NCBI GenBank assembly: GCA_030613245.1
Contig: JAUWMI010000005.1
Location: 57,749-121,748 of the forward strand
Reading direction: 5' to 3'
From: Candidatus Sumerlaeota bacterium
GTDB taxonomy: Bacteria; Sumerlaeota; Sumerlaeia; MWCT01; JAUWMI01
Length of the DNA stretch: 64,000 bases
The notes under the pieces were generated by a model. The model ran no database searches and had not been told where the DNA came from. It worked only from the letters and a program-made list of their open reading frames with translations. Position 1 is the first letter of the stretch; each line of letters begins with the position of its first letter. Positions 25,196 to 35,600 of the stretch are shown one piece after another. The position numbers and the translations under genes are program-made.

Positions 25196-26767
25196 ATGGG
25201 ACTGCGACGCCAATGGCAAGTTGTGCTCCTGGCAATCTGCCTGATTTTTCCCCTCTTCACGATGGGCGCCGATGAAAAGCCACTGATTATCAGCCAGCGC
25301 TCTGATGCACTGACCCTTGATCCGTATGACGAAAATGAGTCGCCGACGTTCTGCGTGCTCCACAATCTGTTTGAATCGCTGACCTGTCTGGATGGCGAGC
25401 TGGAGCTTAAGCCGAAACTGGCCACATCATGGAAAGCCGAGAACGATACGACATGGGTCTTTACACTTCGCAAGGGCGTTAAGTTTCACAATGGCGCTAC
25501 ATTCGATTCTGCAGATGCCAAGTACAGCATCGAGCGCGCACTGAACTGGGAGGGCTCTGAGATCAAAGCCGCTGTACTTCTGGTTAAGACGGTAGAGGCA
25601 TCCGATCCATATACGCTGAGAATCATTACAAAAAAGCCAGACCCGATTTTGCCGTTGCGCCTTGAGACTGTGAAGATGCTGGATAAAGAGACGTGCGAAC
25701 GCGAGATTGCGGCTCATGGCCAGGGCTACCTGGTGACGCACCCCAACGGCACTGCACCGTACAAGCTGGTTGACTGGGTGAAGGATGATCACCTGACGCT
25801 GGTGGCTTTTGATCAGTACTGGCGAGGTCTGCCGCCGATCAAGAAGGTTGTTTTCAAGCCAATCAGCAACGAAGTGACGCGCGTGGCTGCTCTGTTGACG
25901 GGAAAGACCCATATCATCACGGAGGTACCTGTACGAGATGTAAATCGTGTGGAGAGGGATCCGAAGCTGCGGTTGGTGAAGAAGCCGGGGTTACGCCTGA
26001 TTTACCTTGGACTCGATGTTGGGCGCGATAAAACCCCTGGTATCCGCTCTTCCCCACCCAATCCACTCAAGGATCTGCGTGTCCGCCAGGCCATCTATTA
26101 CGGGATCAATGAGCCTGCTATTGTGAAGTACGTGATGAATGGCTTTGCGGAGCCTGCGGGCCAGCTCTTCCCCGCTCCTGTGGTGGGATATAATCCGGCT
26201 ATCAAACGCTATCCGTTTGATCCCGAGAAGGCCCGGAAGCTATTGGCAGAAGCGGGCTATCCTAACGGGTTCGAGGTACGCCTGGATGCGCCAAATGACC
26301 GCTACGTGAATGACGATAAGATTGCACGTGCAGTGGCAAGCCAGCTAGCTAAGATAGGTATTCGCGTGCAGGTTAATACCTATCCGAAGGCGAGGTTCTT
26401 TCAGGACGAAGAGGAGGGGAAGTGCAGCTTTCATCTGGTCGGCTGGGCGAATAACAACGGCGATGGTTGCGGAAGTTTAGAATACTTGCTTCACACACGT
26501 GACGATGCAAATAACCTGGGTACCGCGAACAATAGTATTTACTATAGCAACACGGAGCTGGATCGTCTGACCGAGCTTGCGGCGCAGACGCTTGATCCCG
26601 AGCAGCGGAAGCGCTATTTACAGGGGGCTGTGGCAATTGCGATGCATGATCTGCCTCATATCCCGCTGCACTACCAGTATGATCTCTACGGGATTTCGCG
26701 CGAGGTGGTGTGGACGCCGCGGCGCGACACTCGCATAGACTGCTACGACGTCCGCTGGCGAGAGTAG
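25196..26767 (+). CDS. ABC transporter substrate-binding protein, family 5 (oligopeptide/nickel type)
   Basis: 523 residues with a Sec signal peptide (RQWQVVLLAICLIFPLFTMG), no lipobox. Family 5 markers: LTLDPYDENESPTFCVLHNL, ATSWKAENDTTWVFTLRKGV, KFHNGATFDSADAKYSIERA, TGPYKL-like GTAPYKLVDW, DLRVRQAIYYGIN, and the C-terminal HDLPHIPLHYQYDL. Such proteins bind peptides, nickel, opines or oligosaccharides in the periplasm. AGAGAGG lies about 6 nt before the ATG. No Dpp/Opp-type permease or ATPase gene is next to it, so it is an orphan receptor here. The next gene is the GHL10 glycoside hydrolase, 71 nt away, which may point to a carbohydrate ligand. Confidence 0.88.
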   Translation: MGLRRQWQVVLLAICLIFPLFTMGADEKPLIISQRSDALTLDPYDENESPTFCVLHNLFESLTCLDGELELKPKLATSWKAENDTTWVFTLRKGVKFHNGATFDSADAKYSIERALNWEGSEIKAAVLLVKTVEASDPYTLRIITKKPDPILPLRLETVKMLDKETCEREIAAHGQGYLVTHPNGTAPYKLVDWVKDDHLTLVAFDQYWRGLPPIKKVVFKPISNEVTRVAALLTGKTHIITEVPVRDVNRVERDPKLRLVKKPGLRLIYLGLDVGRDKTPGIRSSPPNPLKDLRVRQAIYYGINEPAIVKYVMNGFAEPAGQLFPAPVVGYNPAIKRYPFDPEKARKLLAEAGYPNGFEVRLDAPNDRYVNDDKIARAVASQLAKIGIRVQVNTYPKARFFQDEEEGKCSFHLVGWANNNGDGCGSLEYLLHTRDDANNLGTANNSIYYSNTELDRLTELAAQTLDPEQRKRYLQGAVAIAMHDLPHIPLHYQYDLYGISREVVWTPRRDTRIDCYDVRWRE

Positions 26768-26838
26768 CCTCTTCCAAACAAGCCGACGAAAAAAATATCC
26801 CCGCTTAATGCAGAGCTAATTGGGATGGAGACATCGGA

Positions 26839-29721
26839 ATGCGCGCTAGTGCGCCTCTATTCAGCGTTATGATAATACTTTGCTTGAGTTTACCAGCGGC
26901 TGGCGAGGAATTTCGGGGCATCTGGGCAACGACAACCTTTTTCGACGGAGCATCACCGCAGCCGAGCGACCACGAACACCTCCTGAATAATCTCGAGGCC
27001 TATAACTTCAATAGCATTTTCTACTATGCCGCTTTATGGGGTATGACAAATTATCCCTCTGCATACTTTCTGTGGAATGAAAGCCTGACTGGCACGATGG
27101 GACAGGATCCGGGCTGGGATCCTCTGGGCTATGCAGTTCAGCTTGCCCATGCTCGTGGAATACGTCTGCACGCCAAGATCAATACGTTTCAGCTATGGAG
27201 TGCCGGTGGCGCTTGGCCCGACGAACCGCAGCATATCGCGAATGTGCATCCAGAATGGATTCTGGTAGGGCGCGACGGCAAGCCGATGGACAATTCAACC
27301 GTGAGCCTTTTCCTCAATCCGTGCCATCCTGAGGTAAAAGAGCTGATCAGGAACGTGTGTCTTGAAATGGTGCTGGGATATGACATTGACGGTCTGCATT
27401 TCGACTTCATACGCTTTCCAAACCGCAACTACTCGTACGATCCGGTGACGCTGAATCGATTCTGGGCACGCTTTGGGAAATCGCCGGATGCTCTTCCTTC
27501 GGAATGGGATCAATGGCGACGGGACCAGATCACGGAGATGCTCCTGGATATTAAAAACAGGGTGCGGCGGTTGAAATGGAATGTCGAGTTCTCTGCTGCG
27601 GTCTGGGCGTCGAGAACGTCAGGCATCACGAACGTACTGCAAGACATGGAGCGATGGCTGGAGATGGGCATCCTGGACTTTCACGTGCCAATGCTCTATA
27701 CTACAAATCTGACAACCTTCGAGTCGCGCCTTATTGATCATCTCGATCATGCGCATGGACGGGATATCTATAGCGGGATCGGTGTGCATCGAATGGGAGA
27801 TAACTTCACGTATCTGGACCAGCAGATGACGGTCTCGCGTGCGCAGGAGACCTCTGGCGTGGTGATCTATAGGGACCCTTCGCTCTTTCCGAATCACGTG
27901 CCGAACGCTATGGCCGATCAGCTCAAATCGAACTACTTCTCATCGCCTACCGTGCCGCCATCATTTCCATGGAAAACCAGGACGGAATTCGACGCTCCTG
28001 CGTTCGGCGGACTCGTGACCGCAGAGGCAAGAAATGGCATGACCGTGCTGAGATGGGAGGCAGCTAGTGATGCCACGCCGCCGCTGTGCTACAACGTTTA
28101 CCTATCAACCACACCAGGCGGACAAGATTTCAGCGAGCCTGTCTTAATCACGCAGGAGACGCGCTGCCTAGTCGAAGGGCTACAAAATCTTCAGACCTAC
28201 TACTTCGTTGTGCGGGCGGAAGACGACTTTGCAAATGAAGAGGCTAACACGGTGGAGAAAAGCGTGGTGCCGCAAAGCTCTGTTGCCTTCGTGCTGGAGG
28301 ATTTCGAGGCAGGAACAAGCTCGTACTGGAATGGCAATCATGCAAATGGGATCATTTTTCGACAACCGACGTATTCCGGCTCGACGCACGGCGTGGATGC
28401 GTCCAGCTATCTGGATGTAGTCACGTCACCTGTTCATAACGGCGCTTACGCAGGAGAACTGTTCGTAAAGTGGGGCGATCCAGTTGGTGGATTTTGTCGG
28501 GTGACCACTCACCCGGATCGGCCACTGTGCCCGGACTATACTGGATGGCTTTCCGTGTGGATTTACGGGACAGGGGATAATTCAAAGATTACGCCGGTGT
28601 TTCGCGATAGTGGCTACGAGCACATAGCATACGTTACAGTGAACTGGACGGGATGGCGTCGGCTAGAGTGGTTCTTGCCAGAGGAGCAGTTTACGGGATG
28701 GGGCGGCGGAGATGGTGTGCTGTCAGGCGGTGTGTTTGGCGGAGAATTTGAGGGCTTGTTCATCTTGCCCGGCGATTCAGACGAAACCCTCCTGTACATT
28801 GATGATCTGCAAAATGAGATTCGACCGGACGTCCAGGCACCGGAATTTGCCGGGCTCCAGGATATTACTCCAAGACTTGATTCGGTGCATCTCTCCTGGT
28901 CAGTGGCTATGGATGCAAGCAATCCGATTACCTATAATATTTATCGCGCAACTTCACCAACCGGCTTTAACTTCGCGCAACCATTTGGCTCGACTCAGCA
29001 ATGTGAGTATACGGTTGGGCCGCTTCCGCTTGGACAAAGCTTCTTTTTCGTGGTGCGGGCGCAAGATGCCCGGGGCAACGAAGAGCACAATCTGGTAGTG
29101 AAGTCAGCAGCCAGCAGTGGCCAGGAGGTGCTCGAGGATTTTGAAGCCGGAACAACTGCCTATTGGTATGGTGATCACGATAACGGGATTATTTTCAGGG
29201 ATCCGAATTATTCCGGCAGCACAAGCGGGCTGGACAGCCTGAGTGCGTGGAGCATCGAAAGCTCGGTGGTGCACGGAGGGAATTATTCAGGCAAGTTGTA
29301 TCTGAAATGGACTGACATGACGAATGGCTTTTGCCGCGTAACTACTCATCCTGATAGGCCAGAGCTTACGAGCTACATGGGAACGCTGACAGCGTGGGTA
29401 TACGGGCAGGGAGACAACTCGAAGCTGGCACTCGTGCTCATGGACGACCTGCATCCCAGCGGAATTTACGCTGAATATGAGATGACGCCCTACGTTACTG
29501 TGGACTGGACGGGCTGGAAGCGGCTGGAGTGGCACTTACCTGAGATCGAGTGGACAGGATGGGCCAGCGGTACAGGGGAGCTGGAGAATTTGAATTCTGG
29601 CGGACATCTGGAGGCGTTTTTCTTCTTGCCTGGCGACACTGCGGAGACAACGCTCTATTTTGACGATATTCGGTTTGAGCGCGAAATCTCGCTCGGCGTG
29701 CGGCACTGGAACCTGTATTAA
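26839..29721 (+). CDS. Secreted GHL10-type glycoside hydrolase with duplicated Fn3 and carbohydrate-binding-like modules
   Basis: 960 residues. A signal peptide (ASAPLFSVMIILCLSLPAAG) is followed by a GHL10/DUF187-type barrel at about 22-380 (EFRGIWATTTFF, GIRLHAKINTFQLWSAGG, HPEWILVGRDG, GYDIDGLHFDFIRFP with likely acidic catalytic residues). Then comes a module pair that occurs twice: Fn3-like (about 395-475 and 670-745) and a beta-sandwich of 165-190 residues starting EDFEAGT and containing FCRVTTHPDRP and VxWTGWxRLEW, ending DDLQNE or DDIRFE. The barrel family is thought to act on glycans, often peptidoglycan-like or complex polysaccharides; the substrate is unproved. GGAG is 8 nt before the ATG. 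It is probably exported and surface-binding. Confidence 0.85.
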   Translation: MRASAPLFSVMIILCLSLPAAGEEFRGIWATTTFFDGASPQPSDHEHLLNNLEAYNFNSIFYYAALWGMTNYPSAYFLWNESLTGTMGQDPGWDPLGYAVQLAHARGIRLHAKINTFQLWSAGGAWPDEPQHIANVHPEWILVGRDGKPMDNSTVSLFLNPCHPEVKELIRNVCLEMVLGYDIDGLHFDFIRFPNRNYSYDPVTLNRFWARFGKSPDALPSEWDQWRRDQITEMLLDIKNRVRRLKWNVEFSAAVWASRTSGITNVLQDMERWLEMGILDFHVPMLYTTNLTTFESRLIDHLDHAHGRDIYSGIGVHRMGDNFTYLDQQMTVSRAQETSGVVIYRDPSLFPNHVPNAMADQLKSNYFSSPTVPPSFPWKTRTEFDAPAFGGLVTAEARNGMTVLRWEAASDATPPLCYNVYLSTTPGGQDFSEPVLITQETRCLVEGLQNLQTYYFVVRAEDDFANEEANTVEKSVVPQSSVAFVLEDFEAGTSSYWNGNHANGIIFRQPTYSGSTHGVDASSYLDVVTSPVHNGAYAGELFVKWGDPVGGFCRVTTHPDRPLCPDYTGWLSVWIYGTGDNSKITPVFRDSGYEHIAYVTVNWTGWRRLEWFLPEEQFTGWGGGDGVLSGGVFGGEFEGLFILPGDSDETLLYIDDLQNEIRPDVQAPEFAGLQDITPRLDSVHLSWSVAMDASNPITYNIYRATSPTGFNFAQPFGSTQQCEYTVGPLPLGQSFFFVVRAQDARGNEEHNLVVKSAASSGQEVLEDFEAGTTAYWYGDHDNGIIFRDPNYSGSTSGLDSLSAWSIESSVVHGGNYSGKLYLKWTDMTNGFCRVTTHPDRPELTSYMGTLTAWVYGQGDNSKLALVLMDDLHPSGIYAEYEMTPYVTVDWTGWKRLEWHLPEIEWTGWASGTGELENLNSGGHLEAFFFLPGDTAETTLYFDDIRFEREISLGVRHWNLY

Positions 29722-29793
29722 AAGCTCATAATAAAAAGAAATATCAAACCACGACCGCACGATGCGCATGTGCCCTAGTCGCATAAAAATTTA

Positions 29794-29869
29794 GAACGTA
29801 GGGCAGGTTTGAAACCTGCCCCTACAATCCTGTACAATGCATAAAGGGGCGACCCGACGGGTCGCCTCT
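29794..29869. repeat. Composite double-hairpin repeat, copy 2
   Basis: GAACGTAGGGCAGGTTTGAA, AACCTGCCCCTACAATCCTG, TACAATGCATAAAGGGGCGA, and CCCGACGGGTCGCCTCTT: two intact hairpins in a row. It matches 22844-22920 part for part. It lies about 75 nt downstream of the glycoside hydrolase stop and could end or stabilise that transcript. Confidence 0.7.
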
Positions 29870-30128
29870 TCAATTTCAATAATCGTAGTGTTGATTATTC
29901 TTCAACGCCACGGGCAGGTTGAAAATGCGCCTGTGGCGTGATGCCCGTGCCACTTTAATAAATCTGGCTCTTTGTCAGATAGGTCAGCAAGAATAGTCAT
30001 GTGGCAAAGAGCAAGTTGGGTATTTGCAAACTTCTAATACGACTTCTTCCCAATCTGTATTTTGCTTTTAATGGTTGAAGGTTCCTTCAAGAAGATAGCG
30101 TGAATTGACAGCGTACTCTTTGCTATTC

Positions 30129-30290
30129 GCCATCTCCAGTCATTACCCAACCTTGCTTCCTCTCCCTTGTGGATCGCCATCTCCAGTCATTGCTCAACCT
30201 TGCTTCCTCTCCCCTTGTGGGAGAGGATGGAGGTGAGGGGGATTGCCTTTCCTTTTTACCTGAAATGCTAACTCATTTGAAAAAGAGTCA
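30129..30290. repeat. Tandem 46-nt repeat joined to a CCTCTCCCC composite repeat
   Basis: CGCCATCTCCAGTCATT...CTTGCTTCCTCTCCC occurs twice in tandem (about 30129-30171 and 30175-30220). The second copy runs into CCCCTTGTGGGAGAGGATGG and the AAATGCTAACTCATTTGA tail shared with 13989-14065. The region 29722-30310 has no gene that I can support. Confidence 0.7.
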
Positions 30291-30310
30291 TAAATCTTAT
30301 TACACGCAGT

Positions 30311-30799
30311 TCATTGTCTTTGATTCCGTGGTTTTCCGCCGCGGTTTTCGTCTGAAGACTCAGGCTCTACAGTACGAACAATCAAGGTATTGGAAAAATA
30401 ACGTTCGTGATCGGAGGTGTAGGCCTCAGCCCAATAGTTGAGAAACGAGTCGGGAAAAATACGATGGCCGGCCTTGAAGCCATCTTTGGAATATGCATCA
30501 ATGCCGACCAGTATCGGCGGAGGCCCTTTGCGGGCATTCATGCAATAGAACTCAACATACTGATAGACGCAGGGTGTCAGCGAGAGCGTGACCTTGCCTG
30601 GCTTGACATTTAGCCAGCCGTTTTCAGAGACGTAAACCACAGGCGTAAGCACGAGCAGAGGCATCTCAATAGAGACGCCTGGTGTGGTTGCGATATCCGA
30701 TTTTTGCAGCTCGGGAGGCTCTGCGGCCAATGATGCTGAAAGCAAGGCGATGAAAAAAACCGAGAGAAAAAGCAGAGGGGTTTTCGCCATGTGGAGCAT
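30311..30799 (-). CDS. Small exported protein of unknown function
   Basis: 162 residues from the ATG at 30799 (159 from 30790). A signal peptide AKTPLLFLSVFFIALLSASLA precedes a short beta-rich body: VVYVSENGWLNVKPGKVTLS, LTPCVYQYVEFYCMNARKGP, PPILVGIDAYSKDGFKAGHR. Two cysteines (PCVY, FYCM) could form a disulfide. I recognise no family. It begins 41 nt downstream of the dnaJ stop on the same strand and could share its transcript. The frame extends upstream to 30853, into dnaJ, without support. Confidence 0.6.
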   Translation of the reverse strand: MLHMAKTPLLFLSVFFIALLSASLAAEPPELQKSDIATTPGVSIEMPLLVLTPVVYVSENGWLNVKPGKVTLSLTPCVYQYVEFYCMNARKGPPPILVGIDAYSKDGFKAGHRIFPDSFLNYWAEAYTSDHERYFSNTLIVRTVEPESSDENRGGKPRNQRQ

Positions 30800-30840
30800 A
30801 GGGTATCTCGATTGCAATAGATGGGAGGTACAGGGAGGCA

Positions 30841-32013
30841 CTACTCGCCCCAAACGTCCTTTTTCATCTGCCCTAACGATTCTTTAACCTTCTCGAAGAA
30901 GTTTTTGGTGCCGTCCCCACTTACCGGCTTTTCTTTGCTCAGCTTATTGAATTCGCGCAAGAGCTCTTTCTGGCGTGGCGTTAGCCTGGTCGGTGTCTTG
31001 ACGATCACGCGAACATACATATTCCCTTTGCGCGTGCTATAATCGTCCATCGGCATGCCCTGGCCTTTGATGCGGAGAATCTGATGGGTCTGGGTGCCTG
31101 GAGGTATGCGCAGCTTAGCAGAGCCGTGGAGCGTGGGGATTTCCACCCCGTCACCTAGAGCGGCCTGGACAACAGTGATAGGAATCTCACAATAGATGTC
31201 GTCGCCTTTGCGTTTGAAGAAGGAGTGTTCTTCTACATGGATGACGATAAAGAGATCGCCCCGATAAGCCTCATCTATGCCTGCCTCACCTTCGCCCCGG
31301 ATACGAATCTGCATCCCTTCATCAATGCCACGAGGAATTCGCACCGTGACTTCCACTTTTCGCTTTGCCCGGCCCTGGCCCTGGCAAACATGGCAGGGAT
31401 GGTCAATCACCGAACCTTCGCCCCGGCAGAGATCGCACGCCGTATTGATCGAGAAGAATCCCTGAGAGTAGCGCAGCTGGCCTGCTCCTTGGCACCGCGG
31501 ACAGGTGCGTGGACCGGTACGATCTTTTGTTCCCGTGCCATTGCAAGCGCCACATTTTTCCAGCCGATGGAGTATTAGCTCCTCGTCTTTTCCCATCACT
31601 GCATCATCCAGGGAGATGGTGAGACTAATACGGAGATTGCGACCGTGACGACCAGCGCTGGTAGCGCGTTGCCTCGAGGTGCGAAATGAGGTACCAAAGA
31701 AACTACTCAACAGGTCTCCAAAAATATCTTCGAAATCACTGAAATGATGAAAATCGCCCCATGAGAACCCGCCTTCACCAAAGGCACTTCTTACTGCCTC
31801 GTGGCCATAGCGGTCATAGCGCGTTCGCTTCTCAGGATCGCTCAGGATTTCATACGCCTCACACGCCTCTTTAAATTTTCCCTCTGCCTGAGAATCGTCG
31901 GGATTCTTATCTGGATGATGTTTCAAAGCCAGCCGACGATATGCCTTCTTGACCTCGTCCTGTGAGGCAGTGCGAGATACACCGAGCACTTCATAGTAAT
32001 CGCGCTTTTCCAT
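30841..32013 (-). CDS. dnaJ: Chaperone DnaJ (Hsp40)
   Basis: 390 residues from the ATG at 32013. J domain at 1-70 with HPD at 33-35 ([11 protein letters not shown]), a short Gly/Phe-rich linker, a zinc-finger domain at about 154-214 with all four CxxCxGxG units ([32 protein letters not shown]), and C-terminal client-binding domains ([20 protein letters not shown]). It delivers unfolded clients to DnaK and stimulates its ATPase. Full type I architecture. Unusually for many bacteria, neither dnaK nor grpE is next to it. Upstream lies a GTAGGGGC-family hairpin and then the giant-protein gene, in the opposite direction. Confidence 0.95.
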   Translation of the reverse strand: MEKRDYYEVLGVSRTASQDEVKKAYRRLALKHHPDKNPDDSQAEGKFKEACEAYEILSDPEKRTRYDRYGHEAVRSAFGEGGFSWGDFHHFSDFEDIFGDLLSSFFGTSFRTSRQRATSAGRHGRNLRISLTISLDDAVMGKDEELILHRLEKCGACNGTGTKDRTGPRTCPRCQGAGQLRYSQGFFSINTACDLCRGEGSVIDHPCHVCQGQGRAKRKVEVTVRIPRGIDEGMQIRIRGEGEAGIDEAYRGDLFIVIHVEEHSFFKRKGDDIYCEIPITVVQAALGDGVEIPTLHGSAKLRIPPGTQTHQILRIKGQGMPMDDYSTRKGNMYVRVIVKTPTRLTPRQKELLREFNKLSKEKPVSGDGTKNFFEKVKESLGQMKKDVWGE

Positions 32014-32134
32014 GATCACCAAGCCACCAAAGGCAAAAAAATAAGACTACTGCTGAGTAAACGATGACTAATTCAAGCCATAATTGTATGAATGAGGCCG
32101 GGGTTATGCAAGCACAAATTTTATAAGTAAATGA

Positions 32135-32161
32135 TAGGGGCGGTTCATGAACTGCCCCTAC
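32135..32161. repeat. TAGGGGC-family palindrome
   Basis: TAGGGGCGGTTCATGAACTG continues to CCCCTAC, a 27-nt hairpin in the 620-nt gap between divergent dnaJ and the giant-protein gene. The rest of that gap holds one promoter-like sequence and no gene that I accept. Confidence 0.65.
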
Positions 32162-32455
32162 AAAGCCTTAGCTAGTGGCTCGCATGGCCATTTTGCAGGC
32201 GATAGCCATTACCTGAAATTAGATTTTGCAATTCTCTAAATTTCGTTTGGCAATGGATTTGCATAAACAAACCAGCTAGCCGTGTAAACTGCGCCTTTTC
32301 TTCCACAGAGGGAAATACAGTTTTGCCAAACCTTACTACGTGGCACAAGTAAGAGCCGTGCTTAATTGAGACAGCCTGCTTAGTCGCAATCCCTCCCCTT
32401 TTCCTTTCAGCGGGAACTCGCAACACAACAGATTCTAAGAAACAACCGATTTTAG

Positions 32456-32486
32456 TTGACAATTGGCTTTCCGATAATTAGATAAT
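32456..32486 (+). promoter_or_regulatory. Likely sigma70-type promoter of the giant FG-GAP protein gene
   Basis: A perfect -35 box TTGACA is followed, after 19 nt, by GATAAT (5 of 6 to TATAAT) in an AT-rich stretch. The spacing is longer than the optimum of 17. It would give a leader of about 150 nt before the ATG at 32641. Confidence 0.4.
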
Positions 32487-32622
32487 ATACTCTTAATATT
32501 CTGTAGAAAATCTCTAGGAGAAATACAAGTAAGCATAAAGTGGCAGGATGACTTCCTTTTCCCTTGTAAAGCTCAAGAAGTATTGGGCGCTGGTGTCCTG
32601 TACCATTTATTGCACTAGTGCT

Positions 32623-32635
32623 GGAGGAGGAGGAG
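32623..32635 (+). promoter_or_regulatory. Extended GGAGGAGGAGGAG ribosome-binding site
   Basis: A run of four GGA units ends 5 nt before the ATG at 32641. It selects this start over the in-frame ATG at 32548, whose upstream region is weak. Confidence 0.7.
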
Positions 32636-32640
32636 CAGTT

Positions 32641-35600
32641 ATGTCAGTCTATAGTATGAAGCTTCGACAAAAGACGGGTATCGGTAATCGTCAGGCATTG
32701 GCATCATTGTTAATAATTTTGTTCAGCTTTATATTCTGCTCTTTAGGTTTCAGCGAACAGGTCAGGGCAGTCGACTCTGAAGCATTGAAGCAGTCGGACT
32801 GGTGGCAGGTGGTGCAGCAAAATATCCGCCAGATGGAATATCAGGTTACATATCAGAAGAACTGTTTCATTCCCGGCGGGAAACGTGGCTATCACATGGC
32901 TAATCGGGCACAGAATCTCAGGGCATACTTTTATCCTGAGGGACTGAAAGTGGTGCGGCGCACTGAGACAACGCCCTCTTGGGTCTGGGGCTACCAGCTG
33001 ATAGGGTTTGGCAGCCAGGGTAAGCTGCAGCCACTGGCTACCCCAACCTTAACCATGGAAAAGAATCGTATCGAATACCATCGGGGAACCTTGATTGAGC
33101 GCTATGAAAACCAGCAAGAGGGAATTAGACAGAGTTTCATCATTACCCAGCCTCCCACTGGTTCTGGCTCCCTACTGCTGGTAGCCAGGCTCACCGGTGA
33201 CTTGAGACCACAGCTTACCGCCGATGGCTCAGCCGTTGAGTTTCTGCATAAGGGGGAAGGCGTAATGCACTATGGCGGGCTTGAGGTTATGGATGTCAAT
33301 GGCCGGAAGCTGCCTGCGTACCTTTCTCTCGTCGGTGACGAATTGCATATCTTGGTTAATGAGGATGGAGCAGTCTACCCACTGACAATAGACCCATTTA
33401 TCACCGGACTGTCTTCCTCGCCCAACTGGAACGCTGAGGGCGATCAGGCGTTTGCTTATTTCGGTTGTTCTGTTGCAACTGCCGGGGATGTTAATGGCGA
33501 TGGTTATTCTGACATCATCGTTGGTGCGTATCTCTATGACAATGGGGAGAGTGACGAGGGAAGAGCCTTTGTCTATTACGGATCATCCTCAGGTTTAAAT
33601 ACATCACCTGCCTGGACGGCCGAGAGCGATCAATCAGGGGCACACTTGGGGACTTCAGTTTCCACGGCGGGCGACGTCAATGGAGATGGCTATTTTGATG
33701 TTATAATCGGGGCAGACACATACACCGATGGTGAGACCAGTGAAGGGTTAGCTCTTGTGTATCATGGCTCGGTCTCGGGTGTCAGCACAACACCTGATTG
33801 GACTGCCCAAATTAATCAAACTGATGCGCGATTTGGAACCTACGTTTCAACGGCAGGCGATGTTAATGGGGACGGTTACTCAGATGTTATCGTCGGAGCA
33901 CCTCAGTACGATAATAGCGAGACTGATGAGGGTCGGTCATTTGTTTACCACGGGTCATCATCTGGTCTCAGTGCAACGCCGGATTGGACCGCTGAAATTA
34001 ACCAAGACTCTGCTCATTTTGGATCAGTGGTTTCAACAGCAGGCGATGTTAACGGAGACGGGTTCTCAGATGTTATCATTGCAGCGAATGACTATGATAA
34101 TGGTAACTTAGATGAAGGAGCTGCGTTCGTTTATTATGGCAGTTCCTCAGGGCTCACGGTCGGTCCAGCAGATTGGTCCGGTGAAGGCAACCAGGACGGC
34201 GCTCATTTTGGCTATGCTGCGGCAACTGCGGGAGATATCAATGGCGACGGCTATTCTGATATCATTATCGGTGCTCCTTATTACGATAATGGCCAGACTG
34301 ACGAAGGATGTATATATACGTATTATGGCTCGGCAGCAGGTCTGAGTATAACTCCAGACTGGAGTAAAGAAAGTAATTACGCGGGGGCATATTTTGGTGA
34401 GTCGGTCTCAACAGCGGGCGATGTCAATGGTGATGGATACGCTGATGTGGTCGTCGGGGGTCCGGGATACGACTCCAACGGAACTGATTCGGGGCAGGCT
34501 ACTGCTTATTACGGTTCAGCATCTGGGTTGAGTGCATCTGCAAACTGGAGTAGAAATGGTCCTAAAGCTGATGCGGGGTTTGGCAAATCTGTATCTATAG
34601 CAGGTGATGTGGATGGCGATGGGTATTCCGATGTGATCATTGGGGCTCCTAACTATACGAACGGGGAAGCCTCAGAGGGCCTATCCTATGCGTATCATGG
34701 GTCTGCCTCTGGTCTCAGTACCTCAGTTGGGTGGTCAATCGAGGGCAATCAATCTGAAGCATATCTGGGATGCTCAGTGGCAACAGCTGGTGATGTCAAT
34801 GGTGACGGGTATGCTGATGTTATAGTTGGTGCCCGCGGATACGATAACGGACAGGAAAACGAAGGACGTGCGTATGTTTTCTATGGTTCGTCTCAAGGGC
34901 TGAACTCGACCGCTGATTGGATTGCTGAGGTTAACCAAAGTCACGCTTATTTTGGCATCTCAGTTTCAACGGCAGGAGATGTAAATGGCGACGGCTACTC
35001 CGATGTCATTGTAGGTGCATTTTGGTATGATAACGGTCAGACAAATGAAGGAAGGGTATACGTTTACTATGGCTCGCCATCAGGATTAAGCGCCACACCT
35101 AATTGGTACGCCGAAAGTAACCATGCGAACGCGTACTTTGGGTCTTCTGTTTCTTTGGCTGGCGATGTAAATGGCGACGGCTACTCCGATGTTATCGTAG
35201 GTGCATCTTCGTATGATAACGGCCAGACTGATGAAGGACGTGCCTATGCATACTATGGGTCGGCATCCGGTTTGAGCACAACTCCTAACTGGAGTGTTGA
35301 AAGTAATTACGATCAGGCCTACTTTGGTGGATCAGTTTCTACAGCGGGCGATGTTAATGGTGATGGATACTCCGATGTAATCGTTGGAGCTCGGGGATAT
35401 GACTCCAATGGAACTGATTCGGGACGCGCTTTTGGCTATTATGGCTCAGCATCCGGATTAAGTACATCGGCAAGTTGGGTTAAAAATGGTCCTAAGGCAG
35501 GCGCTAGTTTTGGCGGGAATGTGTCAACAGCGGGCGATGTTAATGGCGATGGATATTCAGATGTGATAATCGGAGCTCCATATTATGATGGTGGGCAGGT

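Noticed and set aside
32172..32462. Minus-strand frame of 96 codons upstream of the giant-protein gene
   Set aside because: No family resemblance, no ribosome site, and it overlaps the likely promoter; probably chance in a geneless gap.
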